This document shows, one piece after another, positions 15,985-26,555 of a stretch of 64,000 bases of DNA. The DNA is from Ideonella sp. Its GTDB lineage: Bacteria > Pseudomonadota > Gammaproteobacteria > Burkholderiales > Burkholderiaceae_C. The position numbers were made by a program, and so were the translations under genes. The notes beneath the pieces are model-generated. The model had not been told where the DNA came from, searched no databases, and was given only the letters and a program-made list of their open reading frames with translations. The stretch lies in contig NZ_JADJDO010000004.1 of the NCBI RefSeq assembly GCF_016702655.1, positions 124,001 to 188,000 on the forward strand. Reading direction: 5' to 3'. Each line of letters opens with the position of its first letter. Positions within the stretch are counted from its first letter, which is position 1.

Positions 15985-17493
15985 TCACTTGGCCTTCTTC
16001 GGCGCTTCGGGGCGCGTCAGGCGATTGATCATCCCCGCGACCGGGCTCGCGCCGCCGAAGCCGTACTCGTTCCAGCGGTCCGACACCTTCTGCAGCACGG
16101 CGCGGTCCATGAAGATCTCGTTCGGCTTGTTCGCCCACTCGTAGGGCGTGCAGGCATCGAGGATGATGCGGCTCGTGATGTCGCGCGCCTCGATCGGCAG
16201 GCCCGGGTCGAGCGGCGTCGAGCGGCCACGGTTGACGATCTGCACCGAGCGCTTGGGGTCGAAGCGCGTTGCCAGCGCCCACCAGACGCGATCCCAGTCG
16301 TCGGCCTCGATGTCGTGGTCGACGATGATCACGCCCTTGACGCCGTAGTGGCCGGTGGTCGAGGCGATGACCGCGTCGCCCACGTGATTCGGGTGCCCAG
16401 GGTACATCTGCTTGACCGAGACGACGACCCAGAAGCGGCCTGTGGCCTCGGCCGGGAAGTAGACGCTCTGGATGCCCGGCACCTTCATCGTCTCGAGGTC
16501 GTGCCACAGCGCCGCGGTGCGGTTGAGCGACTGGATCATGTGGATGTCGTTGATCGGCTTGCCGACCGTCGTCGACCACATGACCGGCTTGTTGCGGTGC
16601 AGGATGCGCTTGATGCGCAGCACCGGCTTCGGATAGTCCTTGCCCTTGTTGCCCGAGTAGTAGCCGGTGTACTCGCCGAACGGGCCCTCTTCCATCAACT
16701 CGTTCGGGTCGATGAAGCCCTCGGCAATGATCTCGGCATTGGCTGGCAGCGTCAGGCCTGTCACATCGGACTTGAACACCGGCACCGGCCGGCCGCGCAG
16801 CGACCCGGCGATGTCGTACTCGTCGACCTGCGAGCTCACGAGTGTCGAGGCGGCCAGGAAGAGCACCGGGTCGCAACCCACGACGGCGGCGGCGGGCATC
16901 AGTTCGCCACGCTCGGCGTACTTCTTCATGTGCATGTCGCCATGCTTGCCCTTGATGATCTGCGAGCCGAGGATGTCCTTGCCGAGCACCTGCGAGCGGT
17001 AGGTGCCGAGGTTGGTCCAGCCCGTGTCCGGGTCCTGCGTCACGAGGTAGCCCGAGGTCACGAAGAAGCGCCCGCCGTCGTCGGGGTAGAACCACGGCGA
17101 CGGGAACTTCTCGATGTCGATGTCGCTTCCGGTGATGATGTTCTCCATCACCGGGGGCTTGTCGACGTGCACCGGCTTGATCATCTGCTTGGTCGTCAGC
17201 TCCATCCACTTCTTCGACAACTGGCACATCGTCAGCGACGGATCCTGTTCGAGCGCGATCGCCAGCCGCTGCGCCGTCGTGAAGGCGCTCGTGAAGACCG
17301 GGATGTCGTAGCCCTTGACGTTCTCGTACAGCAGCGCCGGGCCTTTCTGCTCCTCGTTGACCTTGGAGACGTGGCACAACTCGTACTTCCAGTCGACCTC
17401 GGCCTTGACCCGGTGCAACTGGCCGTTGGCTTCGAGCGCGGCGATATAGCTGCGCAGGTCGTCGATGGGGCGGACTTCGCTACGTGCATTCAT
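15985..17493 (-). CDS. UbiD-family prenyl-FMN-dependent (de)carboxylase
   Basis: A 502-residue cytoplasmic enzyme. NLGTYRSQVLG (about residue 165) carries the conserved Arg, and EEGPFGEYTGYYSG (about 268-280) carries the Glu pair of the UbiD active site (R-E-E triad). GHPNHVGDAVIASTTGHYGV is also typical. It needs prFMN from UbiX, present in the operon. In anaerobic phenol degradation two UbiD-like subunits (PpcA, PpcB) plus two small subunits carboxylate phenylphosphate to 4-hydroxybenzoate; here only one UbiD is encoded, so it may act alone on a phosphorylated phenolic or as a decarboxylase. A 45-bp gap separates it from ppsB. Confidence 0.88.
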   Translation of the reverse strand: MNARSEVRPIDDLRSYIAALEANGQLHRVKAEVDWKYELCHVSKVNEEQKGPALLYENVKGYDIPVFTSAFTTAQRLAIALEQDPSLTMCQLSKKWMELTTKQMIKPVHVDKPPVMENIITGSDIDIEKFPSPWFYPDDGGRFFVTSGYLVTQDPDTGWTNLGTYRSQVLGKDILGSQIIKGKHGDMHMKKYAERGELMPAAAVVGCDPVLFLAASTLVSSQVDEYDIAGSLRGRPVPVFKSDVTGLTLPANAEIIAEGFIDPNELMEEGPFGEYTGYYSGNKGKDYPKPVLRIKRILHRNKPVMWSTTVGKPINDIHMIQSLNRTAALWHDLETMKVPGIQSVYFPAEATGRFWVVVSVKQMYPGHPNHVGDAVIASTTGHYGVKGVIIVDHDIEADDWDRVWWALATRFDPKRSVQIVNRGRSTPLDPGLPIEARDITSRIILDACTPYEWANKPNEIFMDRAVLQKVSDRWNEYGFGGASPVAGMINRLTRPEAPKKAK

Positions 17494-17538
17494 GACTCGT
17501 GGTTTCTCCGTTGGATTGACATTGAAGAGGAAAAAGGC

Positions 17539-18669
<1,131 letters not shown>

Positions 18670-18682
18670 CTCCCCGGGCGGC

Positions 18683-20518
18683 TCAGCGCGTGATGCTGAC
18701 GGCGCCGGTCGAGCCGTCGACGCGCAGCATCATCCCGGTCTTGATGATCTTGGTCGCGAGACCGGTGCCGACGACCGCCGGCATGCCGTACTCGCGGCAC
18801 ACGATCGCCGCGTGGCTCATGACGCCGCCGACGTCGGTGATGCAGGCGCCGATCTTGGCGAACGCCGGCGCCCACGACGGCGAGGTCGTCGGCGCGACGA
18901 GGATCTCGCCCTCGAGCAACTGGCCGACCTCGGCGACCGTCTTGCAGACGCGCGCCTTGCCCTCGATGATGCCCGGGCTGCCGGCAAAGCCCTTGAGCTC
19001 GGTGATGGTGTCGGGGTCCGCCACCTCCTGCACCGAGGCCCAGTCGGCGAGCGACTTGTTCGTCACGCCCCAGAGCACGATCGTGAACGGCTCCTGGATC
19101 ACCTCGGGCGCAACGCCGATCGCCGGCGGCGGGCTCCACTCCTTGAACTTGGCCATCACGCCCTTGCGCCACTCGATCTCGGCCGGCCAGGTCTTGGTGC
19201 CGCGCGGCGTGACGCCGGTCGCCCAGGCGGTGACGATGTCCCACAGGGCCGACTTGATCTCGTCGCGGCGCAGCAGCCAGATGTCTTCGACATCGGCGAT
19301 CACGCCGTGCTCCTTCATGATCGCCGCGACCTCGCGCATCTTGTTCCAGAACACCGAGTGGAACCAGTGCTCGACGTAGAACAGGTGGTTCTCGACGTAG
19401 GGGAACACGGTCTTGGCGCAGCCGAGCAACTCATCGAACTGCTTCAGGTCTTCCGGCTTGTCGATCAGCGCGCGGTACTCGGCGGTGATGCGGTCGCGCT
19501 CGGCAATCACCTTGGCGGTCGGCCGGTCGATCGAGACGCCCTGCTTCAACTTGCCGATGTAGGTCGCGATGCCCGACAGCGGCACGTTCATCTGGTCGTT
19601 CCACGAGCGGTCGTGGTGGAACCAGCCGGTGCCGGTGGAAATGTTGAACCAGGGCTCGCGCGCCAGGCTCATCGAGCTGAGCCATTCGCGGCCCTTGTCG
19701 GATTTCTTCAGCGCCTCCTCGACCACCGTCCACTCGGGGCTGAAGCACACGGCCTCCTCGACGCCGAGCTCGATCGCGCGCCGGGCCAGCTTCTTCAACT
19801 GCTCGTCGGGCTCGTACATGATGACGTCGATGCCCGAGATCATCTGCGTCACGCGCTGCGCCGGGATGTTGGGGAAGAGCTTCTGCGCGAAGTCGAGGAA
19901 GAACACGTAGGCCGCGTAGCCCAGGTTCAGGAACTCGAAGTGGTACTGCCAGCACTTGATGCCGAGGTTGATCAGGTCGTCGTAGTTCTTCAGCAGGTGG
20001 TAGCCCTCGGACTCGCCGAGCGCGTCGGTCACGACCGACATGTCCTCCATGTCCGCCAGGCGAGGGATCTTCAGGTTCTCGAGCTCGCGGATCGTGGCCT
20101 CCATCTTGACCTTCCACTTGGCCTCGAGCGCGTCCCAGTTCTTGTAGTAGTGGCCGGCGCGCTCCATGAAGTGCGGCACGCGGCTGCCGATCTCGGCGCC
20201 GTCCTTGACCGGCACCGGCGAGATGTAGACATAGCCGTTGATCATCCGGTGGTCGACGCCGCGCACCGGCGGGACCATGAAGATGCGGTTGTTGAACTGC
20301 GAGAGCGCCAGGAACCAGGCCTCGTCCCAGATCGTGTCGAAGGGATAGAGCGGCTCGGGATAGTGCAGCCCGTCGTAGAACCAGAAGGTCTCCTGTTCGT
20401 ACTGGTTGCGCACCGGATCGTCGCTGACGAACTGGTACTGGTACGGATACATCCGCTCCCAGCCCTCGGTGCCCGGGATGGTCTTGGCCTTGACGTCGTG
20501 CGGAACGGGGAACTTCAT
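18683..20518 (-). CDS. ppsA: phenylphosphate synthase subunit A-like protein (phospho-histidine and substrate domain)
   Basis: A 611-residue protein (about 70 kDa) starting at the ATG at 20518, preceded by GGAGACGAGCACC. The long N-terminal part (MKFPVPHDVKAKTIPGTEGW onward) has no close classical enzyme and probably binds the phenolic substrate. The C-terminal 90 residues are the PEP-utilising swivelling domain with VGGVMSHAAIVCREYGMPAV; the His near residue 568 is the phosphate carrier. Size and domain order match the 70-kDa subunit of Thauera aromatica phenylphosphate synthase. It is the first gene after a sigma-54 promoter with DmpR/XylR-type upstream sites, which supports induction by an aromatic compound. 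Other PEP-synthase-like phosphotransferases acting on different hydroxyls cannot be excluded. Confidence 0.82.
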   Translation of the reverse strand: MKFPVPHDVKAKTIPGTEGWERMYPYQYQFVSDDPVRNQYEQETFWFYDGLHYPEPLYPFDTIWDEAWFLALSQFNNRIFMVPPVRGVDHRMINGYVYISPVPVKDGAEIGSRVPHFMERAGHYYKNWDALEAKWKVKMEATIRELENLKIPRLADMEDMSVVTDALGESEGYHLLKNYDDLINLGIKCWQYHFEFLNLGYAAYVFFLDFAQKLFPNIPAQRVTQMISGIDVIMYEPDEQLKKLARRAIELGVEEAVCFSPEWTVVEEALKKSDKGREWLSSMSLAREPWFNISTGTGWFHHDRSWNDQMNVPLSGIATYIGKLKQGVSIDRPTAKVIAERDRITAEYRALIDKPEDLKQFDELLGCAKTVFPYVENHLFYVEHWFHSVFWNKMREVAAIMKEHGVIADVEDIWLLRRDEIKSALWDIVTAWATGVTPRGTKTWPAEIEWRKGVMAKFKEWSPPPAIGVAPEVIQEPFTIVLWGVTNKSLADWASVQEVADPDTITELKGFAGSPGIIEGKARVCKTVAEVGQLLEGEILVAPTTSPSWAPAFAKIGACITDVGGVMSHAAIVCREYGMPAVVGTGLATKIIKTGMMLRVDGSTGAVSITR

Positions 20519-20602
20519 GGTGCTCGTCTCCTGTGGCGGTCGATGGTTGCCGTTGCAGGGCTGCGTCAAGATGACGTCCCCGGCGGTCGCGACTCTCTAT
20601 CT

Positions 20603-20617
20603 GCAACCGCCGTGCCA
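20603..20617 (-). promoter_or_regulatory. sigma-54 (-24/-12) promoter for the ppsA operon
   Basis: Read on the minus strand, 20617-20603 is TGGCACGGCGGTTGC, followed by A. GG and GC are exactly 12 bp apart as required for -24/-12 elements, and both TGGCAC and TTGC match consensus. Transcription would start near 20591, leaving a 5' leader of about 70 nt before the ppsA ATG. Confidence 0.85.
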
Positions 20618-20675
20618 GCGCCTGGGGCTACCCATGACAGCGACGCGGCGAGCGTGTACGGGCGCGATTCGACGC

Positions 20676-20732
20676 TTGATCATTTGGTGAAGCGCGCAGG
20701 CTCGGCGCGGGCCGCGTGATCAATTGGTGAAA
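20676..20732. promoter_or_regulatory. two upstream activator sites for a XylR/DmpR-type regulator
   Basis: Two related sequences lie 40 bp apart: TTGATCATTTGGTGAAG at 20676-20692 and GTGATCAATTGGTGAAA at 20716-20732. Both resemble the TTGATCAATTGATCAA binding site known for phenol-responsive activators of this class. They lie about 60-115 bp upstream of the -24 element, between the promoter and the divergently transcribed activator gene. Confidence 0.7.
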
Positions 20733-20811
20733 CACGCATTCCTTGCCTCAGGTCAAGGCTGGACTCGCGCGGCGGGTCTACAAGCGTGAGCTTCCGAAGG
20801 GGCGCGAGAGC

Positions 20812-22522
<1,711 letters not shown>

Positions 22523-22523
22523 G

Positions 22524-22720
22524 ATGGAGCTGACGACCCCCGGCCGCCAGGCGGCCGCCCCCCGCGGGGGCACCGAACTCGACCGGGAAACCCGGATCGG
22601 GTTCGGCCCGCCCCGGCGGCGCCGCGCTCCCCTGGTCGCCTGCCGCGACCGATCCCCTGCCGGGGACGAGGGCACACGCTGCATGCGTCGCGGGTCGCGC
22701 GATGCGCGGTGGAGCAACTG
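22524..22720. repeat. long dispersed intergenic repeat, copy A
   Basis: About 195 bp sharing blocks with 26380-26555: CGGCGGCCGCCCCC-like palindromes (GGCCGCCAGGCGGCC here), then GGGGGCACCGAAC, CGACCGGGAAACCCGGATCG, GGTCGCCTGC, and a tail TGCGTCGCGGGTCGCGCGAT. Several sub-blocks are self-complementary. It lies directly after the activator gene and may supply the first bases of the next gene. Confidence 0.8.
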
Positions 22721-23190
22721 AGGTGGTCGCGCTGCCCGACGCCGTGGCGGCGCACCTCGCCAGCCACCACGTGATGACGCTCGCCACCTGCGGCGCCGAC
22801 GGGCCCTGGGCGGCGGCGGTGTTCTACGCGCACGAAGGCGCGAGCCTGGTCTTCCTGTCTGCGCCGTCGACGCGCCACAGCCGCAACCTTGCGCACGACG
22901 CGCGCTGCGCGGCGACGATCCAGCACGACGTGGCCGAGTGGTCGGCGGTGCGCGGTGTGCAGCTCGAAGGCCGCGTGCAGGCCTTGGCTGGCGATGCGGC
23001 GCAGCACGCGCAGGCACTCTACGGCCGCAAGTTCCCGCTCGTCGCCAACCTGGCGCGCGCGCCACTCGCGATCGCGGCCGCCTTCGCGAAGATCCGCTGG
23101 TACCGGCTCGACGCCGAGCGCGTGCACCTGATCGACAACAGCCGCGGCTTCGGGCATCGCGACAGCTTCGAGCTTCGTTCGCAGCCCTGA
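22702..23190 (+). CDS. pyridoxamine 5'-phosphate oxidase-like (PNPOx/HugZ-type) flavin-binding protein
   Basis: A split-barrel FMN-binding-like protein of up to 162 residues. VMTLATCGADGPWAAAVFYA and SLVFLSAPSTRHSRNLAHDA are the PNPOx N-terminal motif; RWYRLDAERVHLIDNSRGFG is the C-terminal strand pair. The ATG at 22702 lies inside a repeat element; a GTG at 22723 (VVALPDAV) may be the true start. Such proteins bind FMN, F420 or heme and act in redox or stress chemistry; its specific role is unknown. It is followed by a convergent aldolase gene. Confidence 0.75.
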   Translation: MRGGATEVVALPDAVAAHLASHHVMTLATCGADGPWAAAVFYAHEGASLVFLSAPSTRHSRNLAHDARCAATIQHDVAEWSAVRGVQLEGRVQALAGDAAQHAQALYGRKFPLVANLARAPLAIAAAFAKIRWYRLDAERVHLIDNSRGFGHRDSFELRSQP

Positions 23191-23230
23191 CCTGTCGCTG
23201 CTCGAGACTGGCCGCGCGCTTGCGCCGGCT

Positions 23231-24004
23231 TCACCGTGCGCGCCTGGCGAGCTCCGGCAAAGCGCGAAAACTGCTGCACGCAGCACCGAAGCCGCGCGCG
23301 AGGACGTCGCCGTCGCTGGCGACGACGACCATCGCAAAGCCCTCGGCGCGCCGGCGCGCCGCCGCTTCGGCGCTACCCGTGTAAATGCCGCAAGGCACGC
23401 CGACGGCCTCGCTCGCGCGCAGGATTGCGGTGCAGGCCTGCGCGTGCCGGGCATCGTCCTGCGCGACACCGAGCGAGAGCGCGAGATCGCCGCCGCCGAT
23501 GAAGACCATGTCGAGCCCCTGAGACGCCGCGATCGCGTCCGCCTGGGCCAGGCCGGCGGCGGTCTCGATCATCAGGATCGTCACGATGGCATGCGCGCCC
23601 GCGACGTAGCCCGCGAAGTCGTGCAGCGGCCGCACGCCGCCGGCGGAGCGCAGGCCCAGCGGCGGGTAGCGGCTGTGGCGCAGGGCCTGCGCTGCCTCGC
23701 GAGCGCTCTCGATCAACGGCACGATGACCCCCTCGGCACCGGCGTCGAGCGCTCCGCCGATGGCGGCCGCGGAGTTCTCGGCCACGCGCACCAGTACCGG
23801 GATCTCGCTCGGTACGCAGCCGATCGCCGCTTCGAGTTCGCGCCGCTCCCACAGGCCGTGCTGCTGGTCGAGCACGATTGCGTCGGGTCGGGCGCGCGCG
23901 GCGATCTCGACGATTGCCGCGCTGCCCAGCGAGAGCCACGCCACGCCAAGACAACCGCGAGCGGCGAGCCGCGCCTTGAGGGTCGGATGCTGCGGATCGA
24001 ACAT
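23231..24004 (-). CDS. HpcH/HpaI-family class II aldolase
   Basis: A 257-residue cytoplasmic pyruvate aldolase/citrate-lyase-beta-like enzyme. AWLSLGSAAIVEIAARARPD and AIVLDQQHGLWERRELEAAI provide the metal/substrate loop; VIVPLIESAREAAQALRHSR, GLRSAGGVRPL and IETAAGLAQADAIAAS with FIGGGDLALSLG complete the family signature. It would cleave a 4-hydroxy-2-oxo acid to pyruvate and an aldehyde. Only 3 bp separate it from the upstream GntR gene, so regulator and enzyme are co-transcribed, divergently from the TRAP genes. Confidence 0.88.
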   Translation of the reverse strand: MFDPQHPTLKARLAARGCLGVAWLSLGSAAIVEIAARARPDAIVLDQQHGLWERRELEAAIGCVPSEIPVLVRVAENSAAAIGGALDAGAEGVIVPLIESAREAAQALRHSRYPPLGLRSAGGVRPLHDFAGYVAGAHAIVTILMIETAAGLAQADAIAASQGLDMVFIGGGDLALSLGVAQDDARHAQACTAILRASEAVGVPCGIYTGSAEAAARRRAEGFAMVVVASDGDVLARGFGAACSSFRALPELARRAR

Positions 24005-24007
24005 CGC

Positions 24008-24766
24008 TCAGGCTCGGCGCCGCGAGGCGTTCCACGCCGCATCGTGGCCGGCGAGTTCGGCTTCGCGGACCGTGAAGAACGCCTTCTCGGCGGCGCGCAG
24101 GAAAGCGCGCATGCGGACCCGGGTCGTGGCGGCGTCGCGTCGCAGCAGCACCTCGTAAAGGCCTTCCAGGCCGTCCATCACGACCTGTCGCGTGGGCGGA
24201 TTGCTCAGCGTGCCCAGGCGCACCGTCTGAACATGGTCGACGAAGCGCGCGATCGTGTCGGCCAGGCGCGGGTTGCCGACACGATCGAGCCAGGCCTGGC
24301 GGAAGCTCATGTTGGCGAGGATCATCTGCTCGCTATCGCCGCTGGCGACCGCCGAGCGAGCCTGCCTGATCGCCGCCTCGAGTTCGCGCGCCGCGGTGGC
24401 GTCGATGTGCCGTGCCGCATCCGCCGCAGCTTCGGGTTCGAGCAGGCGGCGCACGCCGAAGATGTCGCGGATGTCCTGCAGGCTCAAGGTCGGGACCGTG
24501 AATCCGCGCGTCGTGCCGACCAGGAAACCTTCGGCGACGAGCCGCATCAGCGCCTCGCGCGCGGGCATGCGCGAGGTGCCGTAGGCCGCGGCGAGTTCGA
24601 CGTCCACCAGACGCTCGTCGGGCCGGATCGCACAGCGCTGCAGGCGCGCGCGCAGGTCGGTGTAGATGCGCTCGCTCAGGTTGTCGGCGCGCGGCAACGA
24701 ACTCACGCTGCGGGCGGTCGGGGTGTTGCGCATCAGGGTCGGTCCGGTCTTGTGGGCATTGAGCAT
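24008..24766 (-). CDS. GntR-family (FadR/FCD subfamily) transcriptional regulator
   Basis: A 252-residue regulator. The N-terminal winged helix (about residues 28-95) has LSERIYTDLRARLQRCAIRP and AYGTSRMPAREALMRLVAEG; the C-terminal all-helical FCD domain (DIRDIFGVRRLLEPEAAADA, then ILANMSFRQAWLDRVGNPRL) binds a metal and a carboxylate ligand in this family. It is divergent from the TRAP/IOR operon with a 99-bp intergenic region that contains GTATACAGTAT, a candidate operator. It probably represses both directions until a hydroxy- or oxo-acid inducer is present (inference). An in-frame ATG 11 codons in is an alternative start. Confidence 0.88.
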   Translation of the reverse strand: MLNAHKTGPTLMRNTPTARSVSSLPRADNLSERIYTDLRARLQRCAIRPDERLVDVELAAAYGTSRMPAREALMRLVAEGFLVGTTRGFTVPTLSLQDIRDIFGVRRLLEPEAAADAARHIDATAARELEAAIRQARSAVASGDSEQMILANMSFRQAWLDRVGNPRLADTIARFVDHVQTVRLGTLSNPPTRQVVMDGLEGLYEVLLRRDAATTRVRMRAFLRAAEKAFFTVREAELAGHDAAWNASRRRA

Positions 24767-24767
24767 T

Positions 24768-24782
24768 CCGTATACAGTATTT
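24768..24782. promoter_or_regulatory. candidate GntR operator
   Basis: CCGTATACAGTATTT lies immediately upstream of the GntR start and 84 bp before the TRAP binding-protein gene. It contains the palindrome GTATAC and a tandem GTATNNN pattern that is also present at 50446-50461 before the second GntR gene of this window (GTATGCAGTATGCA). Confidence 0.5.
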
Positions 24783-24865
24783 CATTAACCGGACAAAGTC
24801 AAAGGCTTCCGGCTTCCTCGCGATCCGGCACCCCGCCCGAACCCCAACCTCTGGAGACTGCAACC

Positions 24866-25855
24866 ATGCAACTGACACGTCGCGCAATCATCGGCGGTAC
24901 CGCGTCGCTCGCCGTCACCGGCCTGCCGCTGCGGGCGGCCGCCCAGGAAGTGACGATCAACGCCGTGCACTTCACCCCGGCCCAGGTGAGCTATGCAAAG
25001 AGCTTCCTGAAATACGTCGACCTGGTCAACCAGCGCGGCAAGGGCGTGGTGCAGATCAAGGTGCGCGGCGGGCCGGAAATCATGCCGATGGCGCAACTCG
25101 GCGAGGCGCAGAAGAGCGGCCTGATCGACATGATCAACTGCCCCGCCGGTCCGTACCTGAACATGGTGCCCGAAGGCGAGGTCTTCGCCGCGACGACCCG
25201 CAAGCCGTGGGAGTTGCGCGCCAACGGCGGCTTCGCGCTGATCAACGAGATCTACGCGAAGAAGGGCAACGCAGTCGTGCTCGCCCATGTTGACGGGGGC
25301 GCCGGGTTCCACATCTTCACCACCGAGGAGCCGACTCGCACCGCCGATGGCGGGGTCGACTTCAGCAAGCTCAAGATCCGCAGCGCGGCGCTGTACCGCG
25401 ACTTCCTCGAAGGCCTCGGCGCCGGTGTCGTGGTCCAGGGGCCGGGCGAGGTCTACACCTCGCTCGAACGCGGCCTCGTGAACGCCAACGCCTACACGAT
25501 CCTCGGCTACCAGGGCTTCGGCTGGCAGAAGTTCACGAAGTACCGCATCGACCCGAGCTTCTTCCAGACCGACGTGCTGATCAGCATGAACAAGTCCCGC
25601 TGGGACAGCCTGCCCGAAGCGGCCCGCAAGGTGCTGCAGGAGGTCGCGATCGAGTACGAGCGCGAGAGCTACGAGGCCAACTTGAAGGGCACCGAGGAGC
25701 AGGGCCAGCAGATGATTGCCGGCGGCATGAAGGTCGTCGAACTGAGCAGCGGCGCGCGCTCCGCGTTCCTCGACAAGGCCGCCCGCGTGAGCTGGGAGCG
25801 CATGAACAAGCGCGATCCGAGCTCGATCGCGGCCCTGCGCGCCAAGTTCGTCTAA
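24866..25855 (+). CDS. dctP: TRAP transporter solute-binding protein DctP
   Basis: Periplasmic binding protein of 329 residues. The signal MQLTRRAIIGGTASLAVTGL, cleaved near AAAQE, precedes VTINAVHFTPAQVSYAKSFL. The DctP signature region RSAALYRDFLEGLGAGVVVQ and YTSLERGLVNANAYTILGYQ is present, and the substrate-binding Arg is probably in KIRSAALY. It is the first gene of the divergent operon and is followed 12 bp later by dctQ. TRAP systems of this type import organic acids with sodium ions; the nearby enzymes point to a 2-hydroxy or 2-oxo carboxylate. Confidence 0.9.
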   Translation: MQLTRRAIIGGTASLAVTGLPLRAAAQEVTINAVHFTPAQVSYAKSFLKYVDLVNQRGKGVVQIKVRGGPEIMPMAQLGEAQKSGLIDMINCPAGPYLNMVPEGEVFAATTRKPWELRANGGFALINEIYAKKGNAVVLAHVDGGAGFHIFTTEEPTRTADGGVDFSKLKIRSAALYRDFLEGLGAGVVVQGPGEVYTSLERGLVNANAYTILGYQGFGWQKFTKYRIDPSFFQTDVLISMNKSRWDSLPEAARKVLQEVAIEYERESYEANLKGTEEQGQQMIAGGMKVVELSSGARSAFLDKAARVSWERMNKRDPSSIAALRAKFV

Positions 25856-25867
25856 GTCGCGCAGCGC

Positions 25868-26378
25868 GTGGACGGCCTGTTCGATGCCAGCGGCCGCATC
25901 GCGCAGGCGCTGGCGGTGCTCACCAAGCTGCTGCTGGCGACGGTGGTGGTGCTGGTCAGCGCCGACGTCGCGGCGCGCAACTTCGCGCGCCCGCTCGCGT
26001 GGAGCGTTTCGCTCACCGAGTACCTGCTCGTCTACATCACCTTCCTGTCGATGCCGGCGCTGGTGCGCGGCAAGGGACATGTCTGCGCCGACTTCATCCG
26101 CGGCGCGCTGCCGGGCAAGCTTGCGCCGCGGCATCGAGATCGGCGTCTATGCGCTGTGCATTGCGATCTGCCTCTACCTGGGCTGGGTTGCGTTCGGTAG
26201 TGCGGCAGCCAGCCTGCGCAGCGGCTCCTACGACGTGCGCACGTTCGACATGCCGCGCTGGCTGATCTTCGCGCCGATGATCGTCGGCCTGTGGCTGTCG
26301 GCACTCGAGTTCCTGCGCTACCTGCTCGGGCGCGACTCGATCTACGCCGTGGACGCACGCGAGATGGAAGGCTTTTGA
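25868..26378 (+). pseudogene. dctQ: TRAP transporter small permease DctQ (one-base frameshift)
   Basis: The frame starting at GTG 25868 encodes VLTKLLLATVVVLVSADVAA, then SLTEYLLVYITFLSMPALVR and GKGHVCADFIRGALPGK, the first two of four membrane helices and the conserved loop. Near 26117-26125 the frame shifts by one base and the remaining two helices (RGIEIGVYALCIAICLYLGW and MPRWLIFAPMIVGLWLSALE) are read in the next frame to a TGA at 26378. Joined length is about 170 residues, normal for DctQ. As this gene is essential for TRAP function, the shift could be a consensus error. Confidence 0.85.
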
Positions 26379-26379
26379 A

Positions 26380-26555
26380 GTGAGGCTGACCACCCCCGGC
26401 CGTCTGGCGGCCGCCCCCCGAGGGGGCACCGAACCCGACCGGGAAACCCGGATCGGGTTCGGCGCGCTAACACCGCCGCACCCCCTGGTCGCCTGCGGCG
26501 ACCGGTCCCCCGGGGGACCTGGTTTCATGCGCCGCGGTTCGCGCGATAAGCGCAG
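26380..26555. repeat. long dispersed intergenic repeat, copy B
   Basis: A second copy of the element at 22524-22720. It shares GGCCGCCCCCCGAGGGGGCA, CGACCGGGAAACCCGGATCG, GGTCGCCTGC and a tail GCCGCGGTTCGCGCGAT. GGTCCCCCGGGGGACC near 26502 is a perfect 16-bp palindrome. It separates dctQ from dctM, which are usually contiguous or fused, and so splits the TRAP genes. Confidence 0.82.
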
